This document shows, piece after piece, positions 7,604-15,651 of a stretch of DNA of 64,000 bases. Location of the stretch: contig JANPDL010000032.1 in assembly GCA_031431475.1 (NCBI GenBank), positions 1 to 64,000 on the forward strand. The letters run 5' to 3'. The notes under the pieces are model-generated. The model was not told where the DNA came from and searched no databases. It was given only the letters and a program-made list of their open reading frames with translations. This DNA comes from JADCCX01 sp031431475. Lineage in GTDB: Bacteria > Pseudomonadota > Alphaproteobacteria > Rhizobiales > Beijerinckiaceae. How positions within the stretch are numbered: position 1 is the first letter of the stretch; each line of letters starts with the position of its first letter. The translations under genes and the position numbers were made by a program.

Positions 7604-8590
7604 TCAGCCCGTGATTTGCGCCAGCAGCGCGTCATCGATCTCAACCCCATCCATGGCTGTCTTCGCCCGCGCCTGCAAGCGCCGGTCTCCCGGCAGTCGC
7701 ACACCCTCCTGTGCCAGCATCGTCGAAGCCATATCCTCGATACGATCTAGAAACCCTGATGCAAAGGCATCCGGATCGAAGGCCATGTACAACTGGCCGA
7801 CACCCGGCGGCGGGCCATCAGGTCTAGCGTAAGGCGAGGCATCCTTCGAAAAATTCGCGCCGGTGAGACCCGCAGCCATCAGGTCGATCATGAGCGCAAG
7901 GCCAGCTCCTTTCGTGCCGCCGAAAGGCAGCATCGAGCCGGACAGCGCAGCCTGCGCATCGGCGGTCGGCCGTCCTGCGTTGTCGAGCGCCCAGCCAGCA
8001 GGGACGGGCAATCCCGACTTCGCGGCCTGTACCAGCGATACCTTGGTGACCACGCTCGTCGCCTGATCAATCACAAGCGGCGGCTGGTCTCTGCGTGGCG
8101 CGGCGAAGGCCATGGGGTTGGTCCCGAAGAGCGGTTTCCGCCCACCCCAAGGAGCAATGTTGGGCGGTGAATTGGTCACGGCGAGCGCCACAAATCCGTG
8201 GGCCACGATGTCCTCGGCGGGATGTCCAAGCACACCGATGGAATAGGATCGACTGATCGCGAGCGTGGCTGAGCCATTCGCCCGTACCGCTGCAATCAGC
8301 GCGGGTAGCCCGGCATCAAAAGCTGGATGGGCAAAACCATGCCGCGCATCGACAAGGATGGTAGACGGACGCGGAACAGTCACTACGGGGACGACGTTGC
8401 CATCGACCTTCCCCGTGGTCAGATGGCCCAGATAGGTCGGCAGATAGCCGAGTCCGACACTGCGGATGCCATCAGCTTCAGCCCGGCGGATGGAGATCGC
8501 GACCGAGCGGGCACTCCCGTCGCTGGCACCGCGCCTGACCAGCGCCGTATGCGCCATCTCCTCGATCATCTGCAGGGTGAAGCGCGCCAT
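7604..8590 (-). CDS. Ldh family (malate/L-lactate dehydrogenase type 2) oxidoreductase
   Basis: 328-residue NAD(P)-dependent oxidoreductase of the malate/L-lactate dehydrogenase (YlbC/YjmC/Ldh_2) family, unrelated in fold to classical lactate dehydrogenase. Family hallmarks are the N-terminal helical segment, RAEADGIRSVGLGYLPTYL, the HPAFDAGLPALI block, ALAVTNSPPNIAPWGG, LFGTNPMAFAAPR (residues about 155-167) and GGTKGAGLALMIDLMAAGLTGA. The family includes ureidoglycolate, malate and sulfolactate dehydrogenases and delta-1-pyrroline-2-carboxylate reductase, so the substrate stays open. It sits between dppF (8 nt gap) and the enolase-family gene (3 nt gap). It probably acts on the hydroxy- or imino-acid formed from the transported compound (inference). 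Confidence 0.85.
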   Translation of the reverse strand: MARFTLQMIEEMAHTALVRRGASDGSARSVAISIRRAEADGIRSVGLGYLPTYLGHLTTGKVDGNVVPVVTVPRPSTILVDARHGFAHPAFDAGLPALIAAVRANGSATLAISRSYSIGVLGHPAEDIVAHGFVALAVTNSPPNIAPWGGRKPLFGTNPMAFAAPRRDQPPLVIDQATSVVTKVSLVQAAKSGLPVPAGWALDNAGRPTADAQAALSGSMLPFGGTKGAGLALMIDLMAAGLTGANFSKDASPYARPDGPPPGVGQLYMAFDPDAFASGFLDRIEDMASTMLAQEGVRLPGDRRLQARAKTAMDGVEIDDALLAQITG

Positions 8591-8598
8591 TGCAGCAC

Positions 8599-9561
8599 CT
8601 ACTCCGCCGCCATCGCAGGCACAGCCTGCAAGGGGAAATGGCAGCGAACGCGGCGGCCTTCGCCCATATCGCGCAGCTCTGGCGCTTCACCGGAGCACCG
8701 CGTCACAGCATTGGGGCAGCGCGTGTGGAAGCGGCACCCCGAGGGCGGGTTCACGACACTCGGGATTTCGCCCTTGATCACGATCCGTGCCCTGCGCTTC
8801 GCCGGATCGACTGTGGGATTGGTCGACAGGAGAGCTGCCGTGTAGGGATGTGCAGGCGCTTTGAACAGCGCCTTGGTGGGTGATTCCTCCACGATCTGGC
8901 CCAGATACATCACCGCCGTGCGGCTTGTGATGCGCCGGATCACATTCAGGTTATGGCTGACGATCAGGTAAGTCAGGCCGAACTCGCCATGCAGATCGAG
9001 CATGAGGTTGAGCAGGTCGCCCTGCACCGAAACATCGAGACCCGCCGTCGGTTCGTCCGCCACGATGATATCAGGGGTGAGCACCAGCGCCCGCAGGATC
9101 GCAATGCGACGCGCCTGCCCCCCAGAGACCTGATGGGGGTATTTCCCCAGCGTGTTTTCCGGCAGGCCGAGACGCTGGAGCAGCATCCTGATGCGCAGGC
9201 GACCTTCTGCCAGTGGCAAGTCATGAATCTTCAGTGGCTCCTCGACCAGCGCGCCGATGCGCATGCGGGGAGAAAGCGAGGCGACTGCATCCTGCAGCAA
9301 CATCTGGGCGCGGCGGCGGAAAGAAAACGCATCACGGGCAAAGATTTCCGTCAGTGTCTCGCCCGCAACAGTGATGCGCCCGGAGGTGGGGCGGGCCAGA
9401 CCCATCAACACCTTGCAGAGCGTCGTCTTGCCGGAGCCGGATTCTCCGACAAGACCCAGAATATCGCCCTTGTCGAGAGTGAGATTGATGCCATCAAGCG
9501 CCCTTAAACGCCCGCCGAAAACCACGTCGACATCGCTGATCTCGATGAAGGGCGCTGTCAC
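8599..9561 (-). CDS. dppF: Dipeptide/oligopeptide-type ABC transporter ATP-binding protein (DppF-like)
   Basis: Second ATPase of a peptide/nickel/opine-type ABC importer, 320 residues. Walker A is GESGSGKTT (about residues 38-46), the ABC signature is VSGGQARR, Walker B is DIIVADEPT and the H-loop lies in IVSHNL. The C-terminal oligopeptide/dipeptide extension is present, with its conserved CRFHTRCP. The start ATG overlaps the dppD stop by 4 nt, so the two ATPases are translationally coupled. The gene belongs to the minus-strand dppABCDF set inside the long catabolic operon. Peptide-type importers often carry non-peptide substrates such as opines, betaines or sugars, and the flanking methyltransferase and oxidase genes favour an N-methylated compound (inference). 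Confidence 0.92.
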   Translation of the reverse strand: MTAPFIEISDVDVVFGGRLRALDGINLTLDKGDILGLVGESGSGKTTLCKVLMGLARPTSGRITVAGETLTEIFARDAFSFRRRAQMLLQDAVASLSPRMRIGALVEEPLKIHDLPLAEGRLRIRMLLQRLGLPENTLGKYPHQVSGGQARRIAILRALVLTPDIIVADEPTAGLDVSVQGDLLNLMLDLHGEFGLTYLIVSHNLNVIRRITSRTAVMYLGQIVEESPTKALFKAPAHPYTAALLSTNPTVDPAKRRARIVIKGEIPSVVNPPSGCRFHTRCPNAVTRCSGEAPELRDMGEGRRVRCHFPLQAVPAMAAE

Positions 9562-10544
9562 GGCAACACCTCACTGGCGCGGAGGCAAGCGCTCAGATGG
9601 TTGGGCGCAACGGCAGCAAGCAAAGGCACGTCCGCGCGACAGATATCAATGGCATGGGCGCAACGCGGCGCGAAAACACAGGCCGTCAGGGCCGCGACGG
9701 GGTCGGGCACATCACCCGGAATGGAAACAAGGCGCCCCTCGCCGTCATCATCGATCTCGCAGTCCAGCAGCGCGCGCGTGTAGGGATGTCCGGGTTTCGC
9801 CAAAACAGCATCGACAGGGCCGCTCTCCACGATCACGCCCCCGTACATCACGCAGAGATCATCACAGAGTTCCGCGACGAGACCGAGATGGTGCGAGATG
9901 AACATGATGGAACCCGCAAACTTCTCGCGCAGATGCTCAAACAGCTCGACGATCTGGGCTTCCACCGTGGCGTCAAGGGCTGTGGTTGGTTCATCCGCGA
10001 TCAGCAAATCGGGCTGCACAAGCAGCGCCATGGCAATCATGATGCGCTGGCGCATGCCGCCGGACAGCTGATGAGGATAGGCTTGCATGCGCAAGGCCGG
10101 ATCGGGGATACCAACGGTGGTCAGCATCGCCTCGCCCTTCGCCAGCGCCTCAACACGCGAGAGGCCGGGGTCCCGTCGCCGCATGACATCGACGAGATGC
10201 GTTCCAACCGTGAACAGCGGGTTCAACGCCGTCATCGGGTCCTGGAAGATCATCGCGATTCTGGTGCCGCGATAGGCATTCATGGCATCGGGGCCAAGTT
10301 TCAGGAGATCAACGCCATCAAAGAGCACCTCGCCATCCAGCCTGCTGATGTTGCCTGGCAGCAGCCGCAACAGTACGGACGCCAGCGTCGATTTACCTGA
10401 TCCAGATTCACCAACGATGCCGAGGATACGCCCGCGCCCGACATCCAGCGAGAGATCACGCAGGATATGCGCATCGCCGCGCGCCGTCGCAGCATCAAGC
10501 GAAAGATGCCGGATGCGCACAAGCGGAGAGGATGCTGCCTCCAT
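9558..10544 (-). CDS. dppD: Dipeptide/oligopeptide-type ABC transporter ATP-binding protein (DppD-like)
   Basis: First ATPase of the peptide-type importer, 328 residues. Walker A is GESGSGKST, the signature is LSGGMRQR, Walker B is DLLIADEPT and the H-loop is FISHHLG. The C-terminal dipeptide-transporter extension contains CVFAPRCAHA. The frame is open further upstream, but the ATG at 10544 (MEAASSPLVRIRHL) is chosen because it begins 1 nt after the dppC stop and directly precedes the conserved ATPase core. It forms a heterodimer with the following DppF-like protein to energise DppBC. Confidence 0.92.
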   Translation of the reverse strand: MEAASSPLVRIRHLSLDAATARGDAHILRDLSLDVGRGRILGIVGESGSGKSTLASVLLRLLPGNISRLDGEVLFDGVDLLKLGPDAMNAYRGTRIAMIFQDPMTALNPLFTVGTHLVDVMRRRDPGLSRVEALAKGEAMLTTVGIPDPALRMQAYPHQLSGGMRQRIMIAMALLVQPDLLIADEPTTALDATVEAQIVELFEHLREKFAGSIMFISHHLGLVAELCDDLCVMYGGVIVESGPVDAVLAKPGHPYTRALLDCEIDDDGEGRLVSIPGDVPDPVAALTACVFAPRCAHAIDICRADVPLLAAVAPNHLSACLRASEVLP

Positions 10545-10545
10545 C

Positions 10546-11427
10546 TCAGTGATCCCGGTTGAGGCGCGGATCGACCGCGTCGCGCAATGCCTCGCCAAAG
10601 AGCGTGAAACCGAGTGTGGCAAGGCCCAATGCCGAACTTGCGATAATGACCGGCAGCTTCGAATCCGAGAGATAGGCATAGCCATCGTAGATCAGCGTAC
10701 CCCAGCTCGCCAGCGGGGGCCGGACACCCAACCCGATGAACGAGAGCCCAGCCTCGATCGTGATGACGACGGGAATTTCCATGGAGGCCAGAACCACCAA
10801 AGGCCCGGCGATGTTCGGCAGGAGATGCGAGACCACGATGCGCGCATAGGAGGCGCCGAGAAGCCGTTCGGCTTCGATATAGGGCGCATTGTTGATCGTC
10901 AGCACCTGCGCACGCGCCACGCGCCCGAAGACCGGGATCAGCGTCACAGCCACGATCACAACGACCAGCTGCGTCGAGGGGCCGAAGACGGCGACAACCG
11001 CAAGCGCCAGCACCAGCGATGGAAACGACGCGATGACATCGAAGAGAATGAGGATGATCCGTTCGATATGCGCGGGCAGAGATGCCGCTGCAATGCCAAG
11101 CAATGTGCCCGTGATCATGGCGATGGCGATGGCGGACAGCGCCACGGCCATGGCGATGCGGGAGCCCATGATCAGGCGTGAGAAAAGATCGCGTCCGAGA
11201 TGATCCGTGCCCAGCCAATGGGTGGCGGAGGGATTCTGGAAGCGTCTCATCACATCGAGTGCGTCAGGATCATATGGCGTGATCCACGGCGCGAAGATCG
11301 CAGCCGATATGACCATTGCCACGATGAAAAGGCCCATCGTACCCGTAAAGGTGGAGGCAATGCGGCGGAAAACACCCAGGACCTCTGCCAATGTTCCGGA
11401 TTGTGATGCAGGGGCAGCAATGCTCAT
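10546..11427 (-). CDS. dppC: Dipeptide/oligopeptide-type ABC transporter permease (DppC-like)
   Basis: Inner-membrane permease of 293 residues. It has the N-terminal OppC-type segment, a first membrane span at about residues 32-52, the TDHLGRDLFSRLIMGSRIA motif (the DppC signature D-x-x-GRD-x-x-SR) and a C-terminal EAA-type loop EAERLLGASYARIVVSHLLP that contacts the ATPases. It ends LRDAVDPRLNRDH, the standard DppC C-terminus. The start overlaps the dppB stop by 4 nt. It pairs with DppB to form the translocation pore. Confidence 0.92.
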   Translation of the reverse strand: MSIAAPASQSGTLAEVLGVFRRIASTFTGTMGLFIVAMVISAAIFAPWITPYDPDALDVMRRFQNPSATHWLGTDHLGRDLFSRLIMGSRIAMAVALSAIAIAMITGTLLGIAAASLPAHIERIILILFDVIASFPSLVLALAVVAVFGPSTQLVVVIVAVTLIPVFGRVARAQVLTINNAPYIEAERLLGASYARIVVSHLLPNIAGPLVVLASMEIPVVITIEAGLSFIGLGVRPPLASWGTLIYDGYAYLSDSKLPVIIASSALGLATLGFTLFGEALRDAVDPRLNRDH

Positions 11428-12398
11428 CGCGGCATGGCCTCCCTGCCCGCTTGTCGCCTGATGCGCGGATCAATCGCGGAATAGCTGAGATCGACGAGGA
11501 GATTCGTGACAACGAAGATCAGCACCACCACGAAGACCGCGCCTTGCAGCACGGGATAATTCCGGGTTGCGATGGCATCGAAAATCAGGCGTCCAAGGCC
11601 TGGCCGCGAGAACACGATCTCGACCAGCACGGCACCGCCCAGCAATCGCCCGACGCCCATGCCGAGAATGGCGATGGTGGGAATGCAGGCATTCTTGAGC
11701 GCGTATTTGTAGGTGACAAGCCGCTCGGAAAGGCCATAGGCGCGCGATGTACGGATGTAGTTTTCACCCATGACCTCCAGCATGGAGGTGCGCACCAGAC
11801 GTGCGATGAAACCGATCCAACCGACGGCCAGCGCTGTTGTCGGCAGGATCAGCCGCCGGGCCTGGTCAAGCCAGTCGCCTGATTTACCCTCGCCCAGCAC
11901 CGGCAGCCAGTCGAGCCAGATCGAAAAGATCAGCAACAGAAAGATCGCAATCACGAAAGAGGGGATGGCGATGAAAGCAACGCTGATGAAAGCGAGGATA
12001 TGGTCGAATATTGAGCCGCGCCGGACAGCGGCAAAGCAGCCAAGCGGCACACCCAAAAGCACCGCAAGGCCTATTGCGGCGAAGGTCAGGATGAAGGTGA
12101 AGGGCAGGACAGAGCTGATGATGCTCCAGACCGGCTTTCCCGAGAGAATGTCGGTGCCAAGGTTGCCAGTCAGCAGGTTGCCGAAAAACACCAAAAGCCG
12201 TTCATGAAACGGGCGGTCCAGGCCCATGTCCTTGATGAACTGCGCCCGGTATTCCGGTGTCGCCTGTGGTCCCAGAAGGGCAGAAGCTGGATCACCCGGC
12301 ACAATTGCCGAGAGCGTGAAGAGCAGCAGCATCGCACCAAAAACGATGAGTGCCGTCGTGACGAGGCGGCTCGCGAGATAGCGGGCCGTCTCAATCAT
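11424..12398 (-). CDS. dppB: Dipeptide/oligopeptide-type ABC transporter permease (DppB-like)
   Basis: Inner-membrane permease of 324 residues, with the conserved N-terminus RYLASRLVTTALIVFGAMLLLF, the PGDPASALLG motif of DppB/OppB proteins and a C-terminal EAA-like loop (GENYIRTSRAYGLSERLVTYKYALKNA, about residues 205-231). The C-terminus YSAIDPRIR is typical of the family. It follows the binding-protein gene by 32 nt and overlaps dppC by 4 nt. Confidence 0.92.
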   Translation of the reverse strand: MIETARYLASRLVTTALIVFGAMLLLFTLSAIVPGDPASALLGPQATPEYRAQFIKDMGLDRPFHERLLVFFGNLLTGNLGTDILSGKPVWSIISSVLPFTFILTFAAIGLAVLLGVPLGCFAAVRRGSIFDHILAFISVAFIAIPSFVIAIFLLLIFSIWLDWLPVLGEGKSGDWLDQARRLILPTTALAVGWIGFIARLVRTSMLEVMGENYIRTSRAYGLSERLVTYKYALKNACIPTIAILGMGVGRLLGGAVLVEIVFSRPGLGRLIFDAIATRNYPVLQGAVFVVVLIFVVTNLLVDLSYSAIDPRIRRQAGREAMPR

Positions 12399-12430
12399 AT
12401 CCTGCGCTCCCCGTCAGAGACCGACAGTCG

Positions 12431-13984
12431 TCACGAAGACGTCGCGCCGAAACGGTCGAGTTGCCAGTCGATGGCACCGGGAAGGAACGCCGGGCGCACG
12501 TTGGAGCGTCGCACCACATAGGCCACGTCGTTGGTCAGCCAGACGAATGCAGCGGATTTATCCATCTCCTTCTGGGCCTCGATGACCAAGGCAGCACGCT
12601 TGACGGGATCCAGTTCCACGATGGCATCGGCGGCAAGCTTGTCATAAGCCGGGTTGTCGAAGCGTTGCCAGTTGTAGACACCGATCTGGCCCTTGACGAA
12701 CCATTGCATCAGGAAGCTCGGGTCGAGCTTGCCGTTGAAGCGCATCATGAACATGTCGATGCTCTTGCCCGCCTCGCCCTCGCCTGCCTTCCAGAAGGTG
12801 CCGCCCTCCTGCACATCGACGGCGGCGTCGATGCCGACCTCGCGCAGCATCGCCTGGGCCACCAGCGCCATGCTCTGGAAGATCGGCTGGTTGAGGATGG
12901 TGATCTTCGTCTTAATACTGGTCTGGCCAGCAGCCGCCAGCAAGGCCTTGGCTTCCGCCACGTTGCGCTTGTAGACAGGCGCGTCCTTCCAGTGGCCGTT
13001 GATGGGCTGCATGATCAGGGAATTCAGGCGTGGTGCCTTGCCGTTGAAGCCTGCGAGCAGCATCTGGTCCACGTCGAGCGCCAGGCGCACGGCCTGCCGG
13101 ACGCGCACATCGTTGAAGGGTGCCTTCTCCACGTTGATGCCGAGCCAGAGATAGGCAAGGCCGGGATGGGTTTCCACCGTGATACCCGCCACACCGCGCA
13201 TCGGCTCCGCCACATTCGGCGGCAGCACAGCGAAATCAAGCTCGCCCGAGCGCAGTGCCAGTTCCGCCGTCTTTGGGTCCTGTATGAAGCGGACATTGAC
13301 CTCTTCATAGGCGGAAGGTGTGCCTGAATAACCGGGATTGCGCTTCAGAACAGCACCGCGCTGCTTTTCGACCGACACGACCATATAGGGGCCTGAACCC
13401 ACGGGCTTTGTGGCGTGCTCGGCACCGCGTGCGGCCATGGCTTTCTGGCTGACGATGCAGCCGGAGCCATCCGCCAGCGCGATGGCAAAGAGGCCGGCAT
13501 TCGGCTTTGAAAGCACAATACGGCCGGTATATTTGCCCGTGACCTCGACACTGGTCAGTCCGGTCCAGTCGGCCTTGTACGGGCTCTCCTTGCCGTCACC
13601 GCCGGGCTTGAGGAAACGCTCGAAGGAGAATTTCACGTCCTCGGCGGTCATCTCGCCGAAGCCGTCCGTGAACATCTGGTTCGGCTTGAGCGTGAATTCG
13701 ATAAGCGTGGGGCTGATCTGCTTTACCTCGGAGGCGGCATCCAGCTCGGTCTCGGCCGAATTCGCCTTCTGCATGATCAGGCGCTGGTAGACGCTCTTGA
13801 AGATGTTCGCGTCCTGCGGTCCCGTGCGGAAGGCCGGGTCAAGCGCGCCGATATCGCGCTCGATGCGAACAGAAATGCTGGTCTTGGCCTGCGCCAGTGC
13901 CGGGACTGACGTTCCACCGAGGCTTGCGATGCCGATAGCGGATGTACCAGCTATCAGCTCGCGGCGTGAAAAACGCGTGTTCAT
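12431..13984 (-). CDS. dppA: ABC transporter substrate-binding protein (DppA/OppA family), Tat-exported
   Basis: Periplasmic binding protein of 517 residues (SBP family 5). The chosen start at 13984 gives MNTRFSRRELIAGTSAIGIA, a twin-arginine leader ending VPALAQA, and has a GTGGAG ribosome-binding site 7 nt upstream; the open frame further upstream is not conserved sequence. Family 5 features include TEFTLKPNQMFTDGFGEMTAEDVKFSFER-like blocks near residues 95-125 and NDVRVRQAVRLALDVDQM. A 128-nt gap separates it from the upstream lyase gene, enough for an internal promoter. A short GC-rich inverted repeat (GGACC 14008-14012, GGTCC 14020-14024) lies in that gap. The ligand is unknown. Confidence 0.92.
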   Translation of the reverse strand: MNTRFSRRELIAGTSAIGIASLGGTSVPALAQAKTSISVRIERDIGALDPAFRTGPQDANIFKSVYQRLIMQKANSAETELDAASEVKQISPTLIEFTLKPNQMFTDGFGEMTAEDVKFSFERFLKPGGDGKESPYKADWTGLTSVEVTGKYTGRIVLSKPNAGLFAIALADGSGCIVSQKAMAARGAEHATKPVGSGPYMVVSVEKQRGAVLKRNPGYSGTPSAYEEVNVRFIQDPKTAELALRSGELDFAVLPPNVAEPMRGVAGITVETHPGLAYLWLGINVEKAPFNDVRVRQAVRLALDVDQMLLAGFNGKAPRLNSLIMQPINGHWKDAPVYKRNVAEAKALLAAAGQTSIKTKITILNQPIFQSMALVAQAMLREVGIDAAVDVQEGGTFWKAGEGEAGKSIDMFMMRFNGKLDPSFLMQWFVKGQIGVYNWQRFDNPAYDKLAADAIVELDPVKRAALVIEAQKEMDKSAAFVWLTNDVAYVVRRSNVRPAFLPGAIDWQLDRFGATSS

Positions 13985-14112
13985 AAGAATCTCCACTGTT
14001 GCTGACGGGACCGGAAACGGGTCCGGGCCTGCACAAGAAATTGATCGTTCACCACTTTGGCACCGCAGGTAAAGGGGTCTTGGCAAAAAAGAGCGTGATC
14101 AGCCCTGCGGCA

Positions 14113-15642
14113 TCATGGGCAAAATGGCATTTTCAGATCAGCCAGATGACGCCGGAGGCGCGCGATCACATCCGGTTCATCGAGAATACTGTGGACCGCC
14201 ATCGCATCAATTCCGGGCTCCCTGTCCTCTTCCAGCATGGGGACAGCCGCCCGTATTGCGCCATGCAGATACTGCGTGATGGGGCTCAGGCGAAGTCCCG
14301 CGCGCAGATCCACCGCCTGTGCGGCAACGAGCGCTTCAATCGCGATCAGCAGCCTGAACGGAACCAGTTGACCCGCCAGTTTCCGGATTGTCAGCAGAGT
14401 TTGGGGCGCATGGTCCTCCACCGTGTCGGATACAGCGAGCGAATCGAGGCTGGCTGGCGTGGCGGCAAGGCGGATTTCCGCGTGAAGCGCTGCGACCGTC
14501 TTCTGCATGGGGACATAGCCTGCTGAAGCACCGCCTATGGGCGAAAGGTACTTCGGCAGGCCGGAGAGCGCTGGATTCATCAGCTTGAAGATGCGGTAGG
14601 CGCTGGCCGTGGCGAGATGGGTCAGGCCTATCGCCAGCGTATCAAAGGCGAGCGCAATCGCGGCGGTGTGAAAGCTGGGCGATGACAGCATCAGGCCGTC
14701 ATCCAGCAGCACAAGGGGTGAATCCGAAATGCCATTGAGTTCCGTCTCGACGGCATCGCGGGCCACGCCGAAAGCCGCGAAAGAAGCCCCCATCACGGGT
14801 GCCAGCGTGCGAAAGGAGACCGCGTCCTGAATATTGCGCGGGTTCTCATGCAGCGAGCTGCCATCAAGCAGTCGACGAAACAGTGCCGCTGCCTCGACCT
14901 GACCGGAAGCCGTGCGCGCGGCATGTAGCCTTGAGTCGAAGATGGCTGGATTGGCACCATAACCCTGACAGGCAAGAGCGGCGACAGTGGCTGCGATCAG
15001 AATCGTATCGCCAAGTGCTGCCAGCGTCATCGCGCCATGGCCCGTACCGGGAACCGAATTGTTGCACAGCGCCAGTCCATCTTTGGGCTCCAGATCGACA
15101 GGCTTCAGGCCTGCCCGGGCCAGCGCCTCCGATCCGGGCAAATCCTCTCCCGCATACCATGCGCGGCCACGGCCAATCACCACCGCGCCGATATGAGCGG
15201 AGAGGCCCAGATCGGCCGCACTGATCGAGCCCCGTGCTGGAATGACCGGCGTCACGCCGGCATTGAACATGGCTATCAGCAGGTTGATCGTCGTTTGTGA
15301 CAATCCCGATCCACCGCTTGCAGCGCTCACAATGCGTGACAGCAGTGCCGCGCGGCAGACGTTTGGAGGCAATGGCTCACCCACGCCGATATTGCGCCCC
15401 CGCACGAGCTGGGTCTGGAAGGCGCTGATGTCACCTTGGCTCAACCGATGACCCAGATTGCCGCCAAGGCCTGTGTTGAGGCCATAGATCGGCTCGTCCC
15501 CGGCTGTATATCTGGCGACGATCTCGCGTGAGCGTGCAATCCGCGACCGCGCCAGATCGGACAGCGCAACCGTGCCAGTACCCGCGACCAGCCCGGCGAT
15601 ATCGAAGATCGAAAGGTGTTTCTCACCCAGCAGCATGGCCAT
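14113..15642 (-). CDS. Histidine ammonia-lyase-like protein lacking the MIO (Ala-Ser-Gly) triad
   Basis: 509-residue protein of the HAL/PAL/TAL aromatic amino acid lyase family. The fold is clear: YGLNTGLGGNLGHRL with Tyr53 (same place as the catalytic Tyr of HAL), QTQLVRGRNIGVGEPL, ELNGISDSPLV, SFHTAAIALAFD and VSDTVEDHA. The site where HAL has GSVGASGDLAPLAH here reads GSISAADLGLSAH (residues 138-150): one residue is missing and the Ala-Ser-Gly that cyclises to MIO is replaced by Ala-Ala. The YSLR segment is VSFR (275-278), so the second Tyr is lost while Arg is kept; the NG of the ALxNG loop is NN. An ordinary deaminating mechanism is therefore unlikely. From memory, ergothionase (trimethylamine lyase) is a HAL relative that does not need MIO. 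A trimethylammonium-eliminating role fits the neighbours. It starts 9 nt after the fused methyltransferase gene. Confidence 0.8.
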   Translation of the reverse strand: MAMLLGEKHLSIFDIAGLVAGTGTVALSDLARSRIARSREIVARYTAGDEPIYGLNTGLGGNLGHRLSQGDISAFQTQLVRGRNIGVGEPLPPNVCRAALLSRIVSAASGGSGLSQTTINLLIAMFNAGVTPVIPARGSISAADLGLSAHIGAVVIGRGRAWYAGEDLPGSEALARAGLKPVDLEPKDGLALCNNSVPGTGHGAMTLAALGDTILIAATVAALACQGYGANPAIFDSRLHAARTASGQVEAAALFRRLLDGSSLHENPRNIQDAVSFRTLAPVMGASFAAFGVARDAVETELNGISDSPLVLLDDGLMLSSPSFHTAAIALAFDTLAIGLTHLATASAYRIFKLMNPALSGLPKYLSPIGGASAGYVPMQKTVAALHAEIRLAATPASLDSLAVSDTVEDHAPQTLLTIRKLAGQLVPFRLLIAIEALVAAQAVDLRAGLRLSPITQYLHGAIRAAVPMLEEDREPGIDAMAVHSILDEPDVIARLRRHLADLKMPFCP

Positions 15643-15651
15643 TGTCCGCCC

